Below are positions 27,675-35,121 of a stretch of DNA of 64,000 bases, one piece after another (within the stretch, counting starts at the first letter, position 1; every line of letters starts with the position of its first letter). Below the pieces are notes generated by a model. It saw nothing but the letters and a program-made list of their open reading frames with translations. It ran no database searches and had not been told where the DNA came from. The translations under genes and the position numbers were made by a program. This DNA comes from Acetobacteraceae bacterium (GTDB taxonomy: Bacteria > Pseudomonadota > Alphaproteobacteria > Acetobacterales > Acetobacteraceae), in assembly GCA_003164135.1 (NCBI GenBank), contig PLSD01000125.1, positions 1-64,000 of the forward strand, in the 5' to 3' direction.

Positions 27675-28609
27675 CAGGAAATCTCCGCCGCAGTGAACGT
27701 AGGAAAGCGGCTGCGCAGAATCCGACGAAAACCGTCCTGCCATTTGACCTTGCATTCCCCCACCAGAGCAACGCGCCTGCTGTTATCCGTTGCGCGCGGA
27801 TAGGCCGTCGCTTCACGCGAATAGACGAAGTTGTAGTCAACCCCCATTTCTTTGGCGATCCATGGGATGATCTGCTGCACTGAAACGGCATCATCGCCCG
27901 CCCAGTTGGTGACGGTACCGCCCACCGTCGCGCCGTCGAAAAATCCGTCGATATGCGCAGCCAGATCGTCCTCATGGATTGGCCCGCCAACCATTTCCCA
28001 CTCCGGATGAATCGGGATCGGTTTGCCCTCGGCAAGCATACCCATAAGAATCGCGGGCAGGCCGCCATTGCCGCCATTGCCATACGACCAGTTCAGCCGC
28101 GGAATGGTCAACTTCACACCGTGAATGCGCGATAATGTGCGCGACACTGCCTCACCGGCGAACTTACTTGTACCGTAAGCAAAGCGCGAGGTGATGCGGG
28201 TGCTGCCGCCGAGCCGGTCGGTCTCCTTGTATTTGTACCAGGGGTCGGGATGGTCCCAATAAACTCCGGTGGTCGAGACATAGATCCAGGCTTTAGCCTT
28301 GTTCAAATGGGTGAAGAGCAGGCCGGCGCCTTCGGCATTCTGCCGGAGGCCGGTTTCGATATCGGGCGGATACACATCGGCGGCAACATGCAGAACGTAA
28401 TCAAAATCATTCGGTACGCCGTTCAGCATGCCCGTGGAATAATCGCCGACGATGGGCGTGACGCCTAGGGCTTTCACCATGTCCTGCGAACCCGGCTTGG
28501 AATACCGCGCCAGGCCGTAAATGTCATTGTCGGGCGCGAGAATCGCCGCGATTGATGAACCGACCTGTCCCGTAACGCCTGTCATAAGCAGTCTGGCACC
28601 CTTGAGCAT
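27674..28609 (-). CDS. NAD-dependent epimerase/dehydratase-like (extended SDR)
   Basis: A 311-residue extended SDR, third of the paralogous set (22002, 23979). GARLLMTGVTGQVGSSIAAI has the GxxGxxG motif and VLHVAADVYPP the HxAA region. The catalytic Tyr-Lys pair is probably in FAYGTSKFAGE, as Y-G-T-S-K. It is the first gene of the leftward operon, 82 bp downstream of operator C2, and is coupled by overlap to the sulfotransferase. ATG 28609 is preceded by AGGGGGAAAAG. Confidence 0.84.
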   Translation of the reverse strand: MLKGARLLMTGVTGQVGSSIAAILAPDNDIYGLARYSKPGSQDMVKALGVTPIVGDYSTGMLNGVPNDFDYVLHVAADVYPPDIETGLRQNAEGAGLLFTHLNKAKAWIYVSTTGVYWDHPDPWYKYKETDRLGGSTRITSRFAYGTSKFAGEAVSRTLSRIHGVKLTIPRLNWSYGNGGNGGLPAILMGMLAEGKPIPIHPEWEMVGGPIHEDDLAAHIDGFFDGATVGGTVTNWAGDDAVSVQQIIPWIAKEMGVDYNFVYSREATAYPRATDNSRRVALVGECKVKWQDGFRRILRSRFPTFTAAEIS

Positions 28610-28690
28610 CTTTTCCCCCTAGCCGCCGCATATTTTTGGTCGCTATGGCAGTGCGACGGCTAGACGAGTTTAGGAAAAGGCATAACGGAT

Positions 28691-28719
28691 GTCAATTAAA
28701 CATTACATACGTTCTGTTT
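28691..28719. promoter_or_regulatory. TetR-type operator C2
   Basis: The second copy of the 29-bp element described at 20939-20967, on the opposite strand and 25 of 29 positions identical. It lies upstream of the leftward epimerase/sulfotransferase/SnoaL/tetR operon. The two copies therefore bracket module III, each pointing inward toward its own operon. Confidence 0.7.
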
Positions 28720-28815
28720 TGCGTGTTGGGCTTTGCACAGATGCGGCAGGCCTTTTAATGGATTGGATTACGTTGCGACGGGGCGTAGCGACAAGGCGCT
28801 ACCCGTGCACAGGGC

Positions 28816-29028
28816 CTAGACGGTGCGGAGGTCATCGAGCGTCACCACCGCTTCGCGCCCGGTCCGACCTCCATCCCGGCCGACGCGACGGTTGCCCGGC
28901 AGCGTACCCTCGCTGACGGGCGGCGTTACCCATGTTCCGTTCAACAGCACGAACAACGTGCCGGCGCTGGTTTCGGCCACGCGTCCGGCGCGGCTGAACG
29001 AGAGGGCCAATTTTAATAGATTGCCCAT
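28816..29028 (-). pseudogene. Class IV aminotransferase fragment
   Basis: About 70 codons. The segment RVAETSAGTLFVLLNGTWVT followed by PPVSEGTLPGNRR matches the PLP-phosphate-binding stretch of class IV aminotransferases (branched-chain, D-amino-acid or aminodeoxychorismate lyase type, usually 270-310 residues). The N-terminal two-thirds is absent, and after NRRVG the family pattern is lost. It starts 4 bp after the LacI stop. A truncated relic. Confidence 0.6.
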
Positions 29029-29032
29029 GCGT

Positions 29033-30052
29033 TCAGGCCTGGCAGGTTGTGGCGCGGGGCACGAGACGAATGCGGCCGGTATCGCGCATGCCCGGAGCCG
29101 GTGTGCCAAGTACGATGCTCGCGACCCCGTCAGCCACGAACTCGGCAATGTCGGTGTAATCGACAGCCACGGTCGTGAGCGGCGGCACGGCTAGGGCGGC
29201 GGCTGGGATGTCATCTACCCCCACGACCGCAAGTGTTGATGGGACGCTAATTCCCGCTTCGCGCGCGCCGGCCAGAACGGCGAGTGCCACATCGTCATCG
29301 TATGCGCATATGCCTGTGAGACCGTCGGCGATGAGACGCCGCAGCACGGAGGCGGCTGCGCTCGTGTCTTGTGGGACGACCACTGTAACCAGTTCGCTGG
29401 CCGACAGCGCGTGGCAGGCCTCGCGGGCACCTTGCAGCCTCAGATCAGCGAAAGCGCGCTGGCGCATGTCCGGCGAGTAGGCATAGGCGAGCCGGCGGCG
29501 GCCACAAGCTAAGAGATGTTCGACCTGAACGCGGCCAATGCGCGATTCGTCAATCTGCAAGCCCTGTGCCTCTGGACCGGCTCGGCCGGTAAACGTAACG
29601 ATGTGGTCGATTCCACTTTGGCGAAGCCTGTCCAGGGGGGCACCCGCCATCTGGTCGAAGACAATGACCAGCGCCGGGTCGATGCTTGCCCAGAGGCGCT
29701 GGCTCGCTTCGCCTTCGGCGGATGTCTGGTGGTGGATGACCAGCACCAGCCCGCGTTTTTCCAGGAACCGGGTCAACGCGCGCATGCCCTGCTCAGCGGC
29801 GGCCGGCAAGGGGTAGTCCGGAACGAGCATGAGCACGATTTTGGAGCGCCCCGTGCGCAATGCGCGGCCCGCAGCCGACACGACATACCCAAGACGTTCA
29901 GCGACGGCACGTACCTTGGCCCGCGTGACTTCTGGGATCGTCTGCGTGATGTTGCCGTTGAGTACGTAGCTCACCGTCGCCCGCGAGACGCCGGCTTCAC
30001 GGGCTACGTCCGCACTCGTCGCGCGCCGTCGCGTTACCTGGGGATCTCGCAT
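29033..30052 (-). CDS. LacI/GalR-family transcriptional regulator
   Basis: A 339-residue LacI-type regulator. The N-terminal helix-turn-helix and hinge are textbook (TSADVAREAGVSRATVSYVL, then a hinge near LGYVVSAAGRALRTG), followed by a periplasmic-binding-protein-like effector domain to about residue 335. Its start overlaps the end of the membrane-protein gene by 19 bases, so the two are co-transcribed. A weak palindrome, TCGAGA-N6-TCTCGA at 30943-30960 upstream of the membrane-protein gene, is a candidate operator. The effector is unknown. Confidence 0.9.
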   Translation of the reverse strand: MRDPQVTRRRATSADVAREAGVSRATVSYVLNGNITQTIPEVTRAKVRAVAERLGYVVSAAGRALRTGRSKIVLMLVPDYPLPAAAEQGMRALTRFLEKRGLVLVIHHQTSAEGEASQRLWASIDPALVIVFDQMAGAPLDRLRQSGIDHIVTFTGRAGPEAQGLQIDESRIGRVQVEHLLACGRRRLAYAYSPDMRQRAFADLRLQGAREACHALSASELVTVVVPQDTSAAASVLRRLIADGLTGICAYDDDVALAVLAGAREAGISVPSTLAVVGVDDIPAAALAVPPLTTVAVDYTDIAEFVADGVASIVLGTPAPGMRDTGRIRLVPRATTCQA

Positions 30053-30885
30053 GTCTCCGGTCTCTCAGTTGCCAACGCATGAGCGGTTAGCACGTCCAAC
30101 CGCGTTTGGCTCTCTTCTGGGGTTGTCAGCGCCATTGCCACGCCGATGAGCAGAAAAGCCTGAAGAGCTGAGACCGCGCCTGCAAGGTGAATCCAGATTG
30201 TGTTCGTCCCTGGCGTGTTGAGCGCGATGAATAAGGGCCAACATGCAGCGGCATAGAAGCAGAGAACCACCGCCGGGACGCTGAGGATGACAACCAATGC
30301 ACCGCCCAAACCTTTGATCCGCTCGCGGTGGTGGTTCAGCGTCAGCGCCAGAACGATTGCCGCCCCTGGGTTCATCCACATGAACCATAGCGGGACACCC
30401 CAGTAATCGAACGGCTGTGCCCCGTAATAGACATAGATACCAAGCCAAGTCACCGCGAGGGTCTCGCCGAACAGGTCCCATGCGAAGCACAACCAGAGGA
30501 CTTTCCATTGCCAGCGCCGGCCCCGGCCGGCACGCGCGCCGTTGTAGGCCAGCAGCGTGCAGCCGCCCCAGTAGGCCACCCATCCGAACAGCACGAGAAG
30601 CGGCATCGGGCGCCCCAGCATATGGGAAAAAATCCACAAATTGTCATTCGCGTACCAAACCATGCCCAGATGGTCGAGGATTGGCTCAATGAATGGTGCA
30701 AGGAGCAGCCCGCCGGTGAGGATGTAAAGCGGAATAAGGTCTCCCGCGCGCGCGCCCGGAATCGCGCGGGCGATGATGATAAGGAACCAAATACCGATCA
30801 CGGCGGTTGCAGCGACGCTTGCCGTATGATCGACCGACAGGCCCGTCGGCGGCAGGGTGAATCCGGCTAATGGATCAATGTTCAT
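30034..30885 (-). CDS. Polytopic membrane protein, possibly AveC-like
   Basis: A 283-residue membrane protein with about seven hydrophobic segments (for example AATAVIGIWFLIIIARAI and LLVLFGWVAYWGGCTLL). Its length, the MVWYANDNLWIFSHMLGRP motif and general layout recall the AveC-type spirocyclase family, annotated in some actinobacteria and proteobacteria, but I cannot confirm that. ATG 30885 has CTGGAG seven bases upstream. It is coupled to the LacI gene. Conserved in topology rather than in any motif I can name. Confidence 0.55.
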   Translation of the reverse strand: MNIDPLAGFTLPPTGLSVDHTASVAATAVIGIWFLIIIARAIPGARAGDLIPLYILTGGLLLAPFIEPILDHLGMVWYANDNLWIFSHMLGRPMPLLVLFGWVAYWGGCTLLAYNGARAGRGRRWQWKVLWLCFAWDLFGETLAVTWLGIYVYYGAQPFDYWGVPLWFMWMNPGAAIVLALTLNHHRERIKGLGGALVVILSVPAVVLCFYAAACWPLFIALNTPGTNTIWIHLAGAVSALQAFLLIGVAMALTTPEESQTRLDVLTAHALATERPETCEIPR

Positions 30886-31197
30886 TGATGTTCTCCAGGT
30901 CAGGGTTTGAGCTATAGCCGACGGCTTACACGTTAAAGTGACTCGAGACAAATCTCTCGATTTTACTCACCCAGGGCGGCTGGCGGTTCGCTCCTTTTGG
31001 CCTGAATCGCCTTCAACACTGAGCCACATCACTGCGCCGGCGCCACGCTGGCGTGGCGGGATATCTTTCTGCGCGGTGGAAGCGTACTCAACTGCGATAG
31101 CCATCGCCCGTTCCTCTGCTGGTTCTACAAGGTCGAGCATCGGCTGGGCGACGTTCGGATTCCGGCCGCAAAATATGTACTGAACAACCCCGACACG
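30886..31197. other. Junction region upstream of fdhD remnant
   Basis: Contains the candidate palindrome at 30943-30960. From about 31008 an open plus-strand frame runs directly into the fdhD frame, but it encodes unrelated residues (for example WRDIFLRGGSVLNCDSHRP). This marks a recombination junction where the fdhD 5' end was replaced. Confidence 0.4.
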
Positions 31198-31848
31198 GTG
31201 TTCCGCTACGCCCCGTCTCGCCTGACCGAAGGGCTGGCGGCGGATACCGGAGAGATCATCTCTTGCGCGGCGGTGACACATGAGCTGGGCGTGGAAATGC
31301 GCCTGGTGCTGGCCCGTCCGGCGCTGGACCGGGTGTTACAGCGCCGCCGCCGGATTGCGGGCTATACGGGCTGCGGTGTTTGCGGGCTGGAGAGCCTGGA
31401 GCAGGCGATGCGGCCCTTGCCGAAGGTGGGGCAGGGGACCACCGTGCCGGCCGGGGCGCTGCGCGATGCCTTTGGAGTGCTTGAAGCCGCGCAGCACCTC
31501 AACAACCAGACCCGCGCCGTGCATGCCGCCGCCTTCTGGTCGCCGCAGGCGGGGTTGGGGCCGGTGCGTGAGGATGCGGGGCGGCATAATGCGCTGGACA
31601 AGTTAGCCGGCGCCCTGGCCCGAAGCGGGCAAGCGACCGGCGCGGGCGCCGTGCTGCTCACCAGCCGCATCTCCATCGAGCTCATGCAGAAGGCTGCGAT
31701 CCTTGGCGTGCCGCTGATCGCGGCCATTTCCGCGCCCACCGCGCTGGCCGTTCGCGCCGCCGATCAGGCCGGCATCACCCTGGCCGCCATTGTTCGCGTG
31801 GATGGGTTTGAGCTGCTCACCCATCCCTGGCGGATTGCGTTGGCGTAA
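31198..31848 (+). pseudogene. fdhD: FdhD, 5'-truncated
   Basis: A 216-codon frame matching the sulfurtransferase FdhD, which passes sulfur from IscS to the molybdenum cofactor of formate dehydrogenase. The conserved TGCGVCG cysteine motif is intact, as are the NNQTRAVHAA, REDAGRHNALDKL and LTSRISIELMQKA blocks to the normal C-terminus. The usual N-terminal 60 residues or so are missing. Homology begins around RLTEGLA, and the preceding in-frame sequence is foreign. No formate dehydrogenase gene is nearby. Either a relic or a fused product of unknown activity. Confidence 0.8.
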
Positions 31849-32064
31849 GCGGATGCCGGATGGCGCGCCATGATCTGGTCCGCGGCCAAGGCCTGATAGA
31901 TGCAAACCCGCCGCCTGCCTGTCATCACAGTTAATCAGACATGCAGGGCGAGAATCGGTCAGGGGTTGGTGCTGTGGGGTGCTTCGACACTCATTAGGGC
32001 ATTTTTTGCCGAAAAGCGGAACGATAGGCGATTTTTAAGTGCGTTTTCTAGGGTAGTACACATT
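31849..32064. other. Gap between fdhD and IS30
   Basis: About 215 bp. No gene with start signals was seen. Probably target DNA flanking the IS30 insertion, possibly with decayed mobile-element sequence. Confidence 0.4.
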
Positions 32065-33176
32065 GTGAATTCTAACCGAGGTGCGACACTGACCTGGCCA
32101 ATATGTCTCTGCTTTGAGCTATTGTCACGAATTCCTGAAACACTTCTGCCGGGGTCCTGTAGCTCAGACATTTCCTGGGCGTGGTGTTCATCAGATGTGT
32201 GAGGGCAGTGAGCTCGTCGGCTGTGGTGCCGGACAGGTCCGTATCAAGCGGGAGGAACCGCCGGAGCCGTCCATTGGTGTTTTCAACCGTGCCTTTCTGC
32301 CAGGGAGCTTGCGGTGCGCAGAAATAGCTTTCCACGCCAAGCCTTTCCTTCAACCGTGGATACCCGGTAAACTCCGTTCCGCGATCGAACGTGATTGTTT
32401 GGCGACATGCCGGTGGAAGTGACGCTAGGTCTTTCACCACACCGGCCATGACACCCGCGGAATGACGACTGGGGTTGCTGGTTAGGAACGTATACCGGCT
32501 CAACCGCTCGACCAAGATCGTGAGCTTATGTTTGCCGAACTCTTGTCTGAAGCCGACCAGGTCGCATTCCCAATGCCCGAAACTTACCCGTGCAGAAATT
32601 TCTGCTGGGCGCTTTGCAATTGTATTTTCCTCGGGAATATAAAAACCGCGCGCCTTTCGGGCGTATCTCGAACGGCGCTTGCGGCGACGAGGGGGGAGGA
32701 GCCGGTAAAGCTCTGCGGTACGGCCCGCCGGCCCGTAAATGTAGCGATAGATGGTTTCATGGCAAATCGTCGCAGCGTGGCCTTCACGGCGCATCCGGCC
32801 AGCAATTTGCTCCGGCGACCATGCATCCTTCAGCCGCGCCACAATGTTGGCCGCCAAACCTTCGTCACGATGAAGTTTACCCAGATGCCGACGGCGCCGG
32901 GCTGTTTCATCATGCGCCAGCACCGGGAAATATCCCCTCATCCGCGGCGCCTCGGCATCGTCATACCAGTTGCGCCGAACCTCGCGGTAGATCGTCGCGC
33001 GATGCCGGCCAAGCCGCTCGGCGATTTGCCGGATGCCCGCCTTGGCCTCGCGAAGCCGAAATATCAGACGCCGTTCATCAAGGGTGAGGCGGTCGTACTG
33101 CTTTCCCATAGGAAAATCCTTCCGACAGCTAACTAGCTGTAAAACCTCAGAAGTCGCACTTCAAAATAGAATCCAC
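32065..33176. mobile_element. IS30-family insertion sequence
   Basis: An approximately 1.1-kb element holding one full transposase. Imperfect terminal repeats of about 28 bp are visible: left GTGAATTCTA, then a GTGCGAC block; right end, read inward, GTGGATTCTA, then a GTGCGAC block. A short target duplication could not be fixed. The element ends about 50 bp left of the tRNA-derived repeat at 33228. Confidence 0.8.
32072..33109 (-). CDS. IS30-family transposase
   Basis: A 345-residue IS30-type transposase. The N-terminal helix-turn-helix is LTLDERRLIFRLREAKAG followed by RQIAERLGRHRATIYREV. The DDE catalytic core shows FGHWECDLV (first Asp), TFDRGTEF (second) and the Glu in WQKGTVENTNGRLRRFLP. 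The length is normal and no frameshift is seen, so it may be active. ATG 33109 is preceded by GGAAGGATTTTCCT. The stop lies within 8 bp of the left terminus. Confidence 0.94.
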   Translation of the reverse strand: MGKQYDRLTLDERRLIFRLREAKAGIRQIAERLGRHRATIYREVRRNWYDDAEAPRMRGYFPVLAHDETARRRRHLGKLHRDEGLAANIVARLKDAWSPEQIAGRMRREGHAATICHETIYRYIYGPAGRTAELYRLLPPRRRKRRSRYARKARGFYIPEENTIAKRPAEISARVSFGHWECDLVGFRQEFGKHKLTILVERLSRYTFLTSNPSRHSAGVMAGVVKDLASLPPACRQTITFDRGTEFTGYPRLKERLGVESYFCAPQAPWQKGTVENTNGRLRRFLPLDTDLSGTTADELTALTHLMNTTPRKCLSYRTPAEVFQEFVTIAQSRDILARSVSHLG

Positions 33177-33227
33177 CCATGCTATTTAAAAAACTTGCAG
33201 AATATATTTAAGAAAGTGTAATCGCTA

Positions 33228-33277
33228 TCAGGCTCATAACCTGAAGGCCGCACGTTCAAATCGTGCCCCTGCAACCA
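33228..33277 (+). repeat. tRNA-fMet 3' fragment, left island end (att-like)
   Basis: Contains the anticodon arm TCAGG-CTCATAA-CCTGA with a CAT anticodon, the T arm GCACG-TTCAAAT-CGTGC, the 3' acceptor strand CCCTGCA, discriminator A and encoded CCA. The 5' half of the tRNA (acceptor and D arm) is missing, so it is not a functional gene. It differs from the right copy at one base in the acceptor strand (T at 33270). Confidence 0.85.
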
Positions 33278-33677
33278 AGTTAACTAATTGAAATAACACG
33301 GGTTATTTTGGTTTTTCATTCTGAATTCGAGCGGAATCGATGGCTGCCAGGCTTTTGGCCTGACGGCCGACCGGACTTTCCGGATATTATGACAGTAAAT
33401 CAAATACTTATATAAACAAGGGCTGCGGTTTGGTGCTGGCACAAAGCTAGCACATGTAAAGCTAGCACATGTACGGTGGGAAGTTTTCGACGGAAAATCT
33501 GGAAATTGTCGTCCACACGTCACCGATGCGGATCGACAAGGCGCAGATCTGGAAACTGGCCCAGGCGCCGGTTGTGAGCGGCCCGACCGCATTCCGGCAA
33601 ACGAGGCTTAAAACCGGCCCTTCTCGAACCGATCCAACCAAACTAAGCCGGTTCGCTTTTTTGCGAGACTCTCCGCA
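33278..33677. other. Noncoding left end of the island
   Basis: About 400 bp without a supported gene. It contains the 15-bp tandem repeat at 33443-33472 and ends at the MarR-type palindrome. A 75-codon plus frame from 33469 has no family or clear ribosome binding site. Confidence 0.4.
33443..33472. repeat. 15-bp tandem duplication
   Basis: Two exact head-to-tail copies of AAAGCTAGCACATGT. No adjacent third copy. Function unknown; could be iterated binding sites or a replication-slippage duplication. Confidence 0.9.
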
Positions 33678-33705
33678 CATTATAGTTTATAGTTAAACTA
33701 TAATG
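33678..33705. promoter_or_regulatory. MarR-type operator, 12-bp perfect arms
   Basis: CATTATAGTTTA, four bases, TAAACTATAATG: a perfect inverted repeat ending 17 bp before the marR start. AT-rich long-armed palindromes at this position are typical autoregulatory MarR sites. TATAGT/TATAAT strings inside it may also serve as the -10 element, so binding would block the promoter. Confidence 0.75.
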
Positions 33706-33722
33706 GTATTAGGGGTATTGCC

Positions 33723-34250
33723 ATGCGCGGACTTGAACGACTCTCAGCAGTAAAACGCAGCACCCCGGCGATGGCGGAGGCGCTGCCGGATCTGCCTATG
33801 CCCGAAACCGTGATGGTGCGGCTGATCCGCGCCACTGTGGCTGGCATGGGCCAGTATTTCGAACCGGTCTTCCGCGCCATTGGGCTAAGCGAAAACTCCT
33901 TCCACGTGCTTTGCCTGCTTGTGGCAACCGATTCCGGCCGTGCCGCGCCGAGTGAGCTGGCCGAGTTGGTGGGTATAAGCCGTGCCAACATGACGCGCAT
34001 TCTCGACACACTGGAGAGCGATGGGCTGGTGTCGCGTGCCATCGAGGAGCGTGACGCAAGGCGCCACGCCATCCAGATTACCGATGCCGGCCGCGCAATG
34101 GCTGCGGCAGCTGTGCCGCGTGTGGCGGAACCGCTGACGCGTGCCTTTGCCGGGCTGGCGCCTGAGGAATTCGCGCAGCTCGACGCGCTGCTGCGTAAAG
34201 CCGTGAAGTCTTTCGACCAGCCGGCTTTGCCGTTGCGGGCCAGCGCCTAG
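33723..34250 (+). CDS. MarR-family transcriptional regulator
   Basis: A 175-residue MarR-type winged-helix protein: SELAELVGISRANMTRILDT is the recognition region, followed by LESDGLVSRAIEERDARRH, the wing. It is the first gene of the rightward island operon, 31 bp before a membrane protein gene. The palindrome at 33678 is its likely target. MarR proteins in aromatic catabolic islands often respond to CoA thioesters or the aromatic acid. The effector here is unknown. Confidence 0.9.
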   Translation: MRGLERLSAVKRSTPAMAEALPDLPMPETVMVRLIRATVAGMGQYFEPVFRAIGLSENSFHVLCLLVATDSGRAAPSELAELVGISRANMTRILDTLESDGLVSRAIEERDARRHAIQITDAGRAMAAAAVPRVAEPLTRAFAGLAPEEFAQLDALLRKAVKSFDQPALPLRASA

Positions 34251-34281
34251 TCTAAAACAAAAATATAAAGGAAACGTAAAC

Positions 34282-35034
34282 ATGGATGACAAAACCAGCC
34301 TTCGCTATCAGCTCTGGTGCGCCTGGAGCGGCCCCGCGTTTTTACTCACCTTCATTGTGTTCTGGGGCATTCTCGGCACCAACCTACCGGCCCCGGTTTC
34401 GCCTTCGCTTAACCCGCATGATGTCACAACGCGGTATCTGGGTTCCTGGACGGAGATGCGCATCGGGTTTGGCCTCTCGCTGATCGCCGTGGTGCTGTAT
34501 CTGCCCTGGACCGCGATGCTCACGGTGCAGATGGCGCGCATTGAGGGTAAATTCCCGGTGCTCTCGCTGCTGCAATTGCTCGGCGGCGGGCTCACCGTGA
34601 TGGTTGTTTCGTTCAGCGCGATGTTCTGGGCCGTGGCCCTGCTGCGGCCGGACCGTGATCCCTCGCAGATGCAACTGCTGAACGATACCGGCTGGCTCTG
34701 CATTGATCTGCAATATGCCTGCACCACGCTGCAGATGTACGCCATGGCCGCCGTCGGTCTCACGGATAAAAGCAGCAAGAAGCTGTTCCCCGCCTGGGTC
34801 TGCTGGCTTACCATCTTCTGCGGCACCAGCTTTTTCCCAGCCTCGCTCACCGGCTTTGTCACCACCGGCGCTTTTGCCTGGGACGGCATCGGCAGCTACT
34901 ACTTCCCGTATTTCTGCTGGCTCTGCTGGTACGGCATTGCGAGCCTGTACATGATCGCGGAAATCCGCCGCCGCACGACCTCGCCGACTTTGCAGGCCGT
35001 GCCCGTGGCCTATCCTTCGTCGCTACCGGTCTAA
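34282..35034 (+). CDS. Polytopic membrane protein of unknown family
   Basis: A 250-residue protein with about six hydrophobic helices and no signal peptide. It shares layout and motifs with the product at 50864-51577: P-x-x-x-P-x-L-x-x-x-D near residue 40, (K/D)FPVL near residue 95, L-N-D-T-G or M-N-D-T-G mid-protein, and G-x-FAWDG near residue 200. The two paralogues sit at opposite ends of the island. This is a family I recognise only as a hypothetical membrane protein; substrate uptake or a membrane enzyme activity is speculative. It is followed by a hairpin and the acyl-CoA dehydrogenase gene. Confidence 0.75.
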   Translation: MDDKTSLRYQLWCAWSGPAFLLTFIVFWGILGTNLPAPVSPSLNPHDVTTRYLGSWTEMRIGFGLSLIAVVLYLPWTAMLTVQMARIEGKFPVLSLLQLLGGGLTVMVVSFSAMFWAVALLRPDRDPSQMQLLNDTGWLCIDLQYACTTLQMYAMAAVGLTDKSSKKLFPAWVCWLTIFCGTSFFPASLTGFVTTGAFAWDGIGSYYFPYFCWLCWYGIASLYMIAEIRRRTTSPTLQAVPVAYPSSLPV

Positions 35035-35062
35035 CCCGGCTCTTCCCGGCTTTGCCTGCCCC

Positions 35063-35083
35063 TCCGCCAGCCCTGCTGGCGGA
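35063..35083. terminator. Intercistronic hairpin
   Basis: TCCGCCAG, five bases, CTGGCGGA: an 8-bp perfect stem between the membrane protein and acyl-CoA dehydrogenase genes, with no T tract after it. It may attenuate or stabilise the transcript rather than end it. Confidence 0.45.
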
Positions 35084-35121
35084 AACGGAAGCCCTTTGCC
35101 TGAAGTCCAGGAGCAAGACCA

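Noticed and set aside
30943-30960. LacI operator TCGAGA-N6-TCTCGA
   Set aside because: Arms are short and no second copy was seen near the LacI gene, so I mention it only as a candidate and do not list it as a feature.
33228-33277. Functional tRNA-Met gene
   Set aside because: Only the anticodon, variable, T and 3' acceptor parts are present; the D arm and 5' acceptor strand are missing, at both 33228 and 54060.
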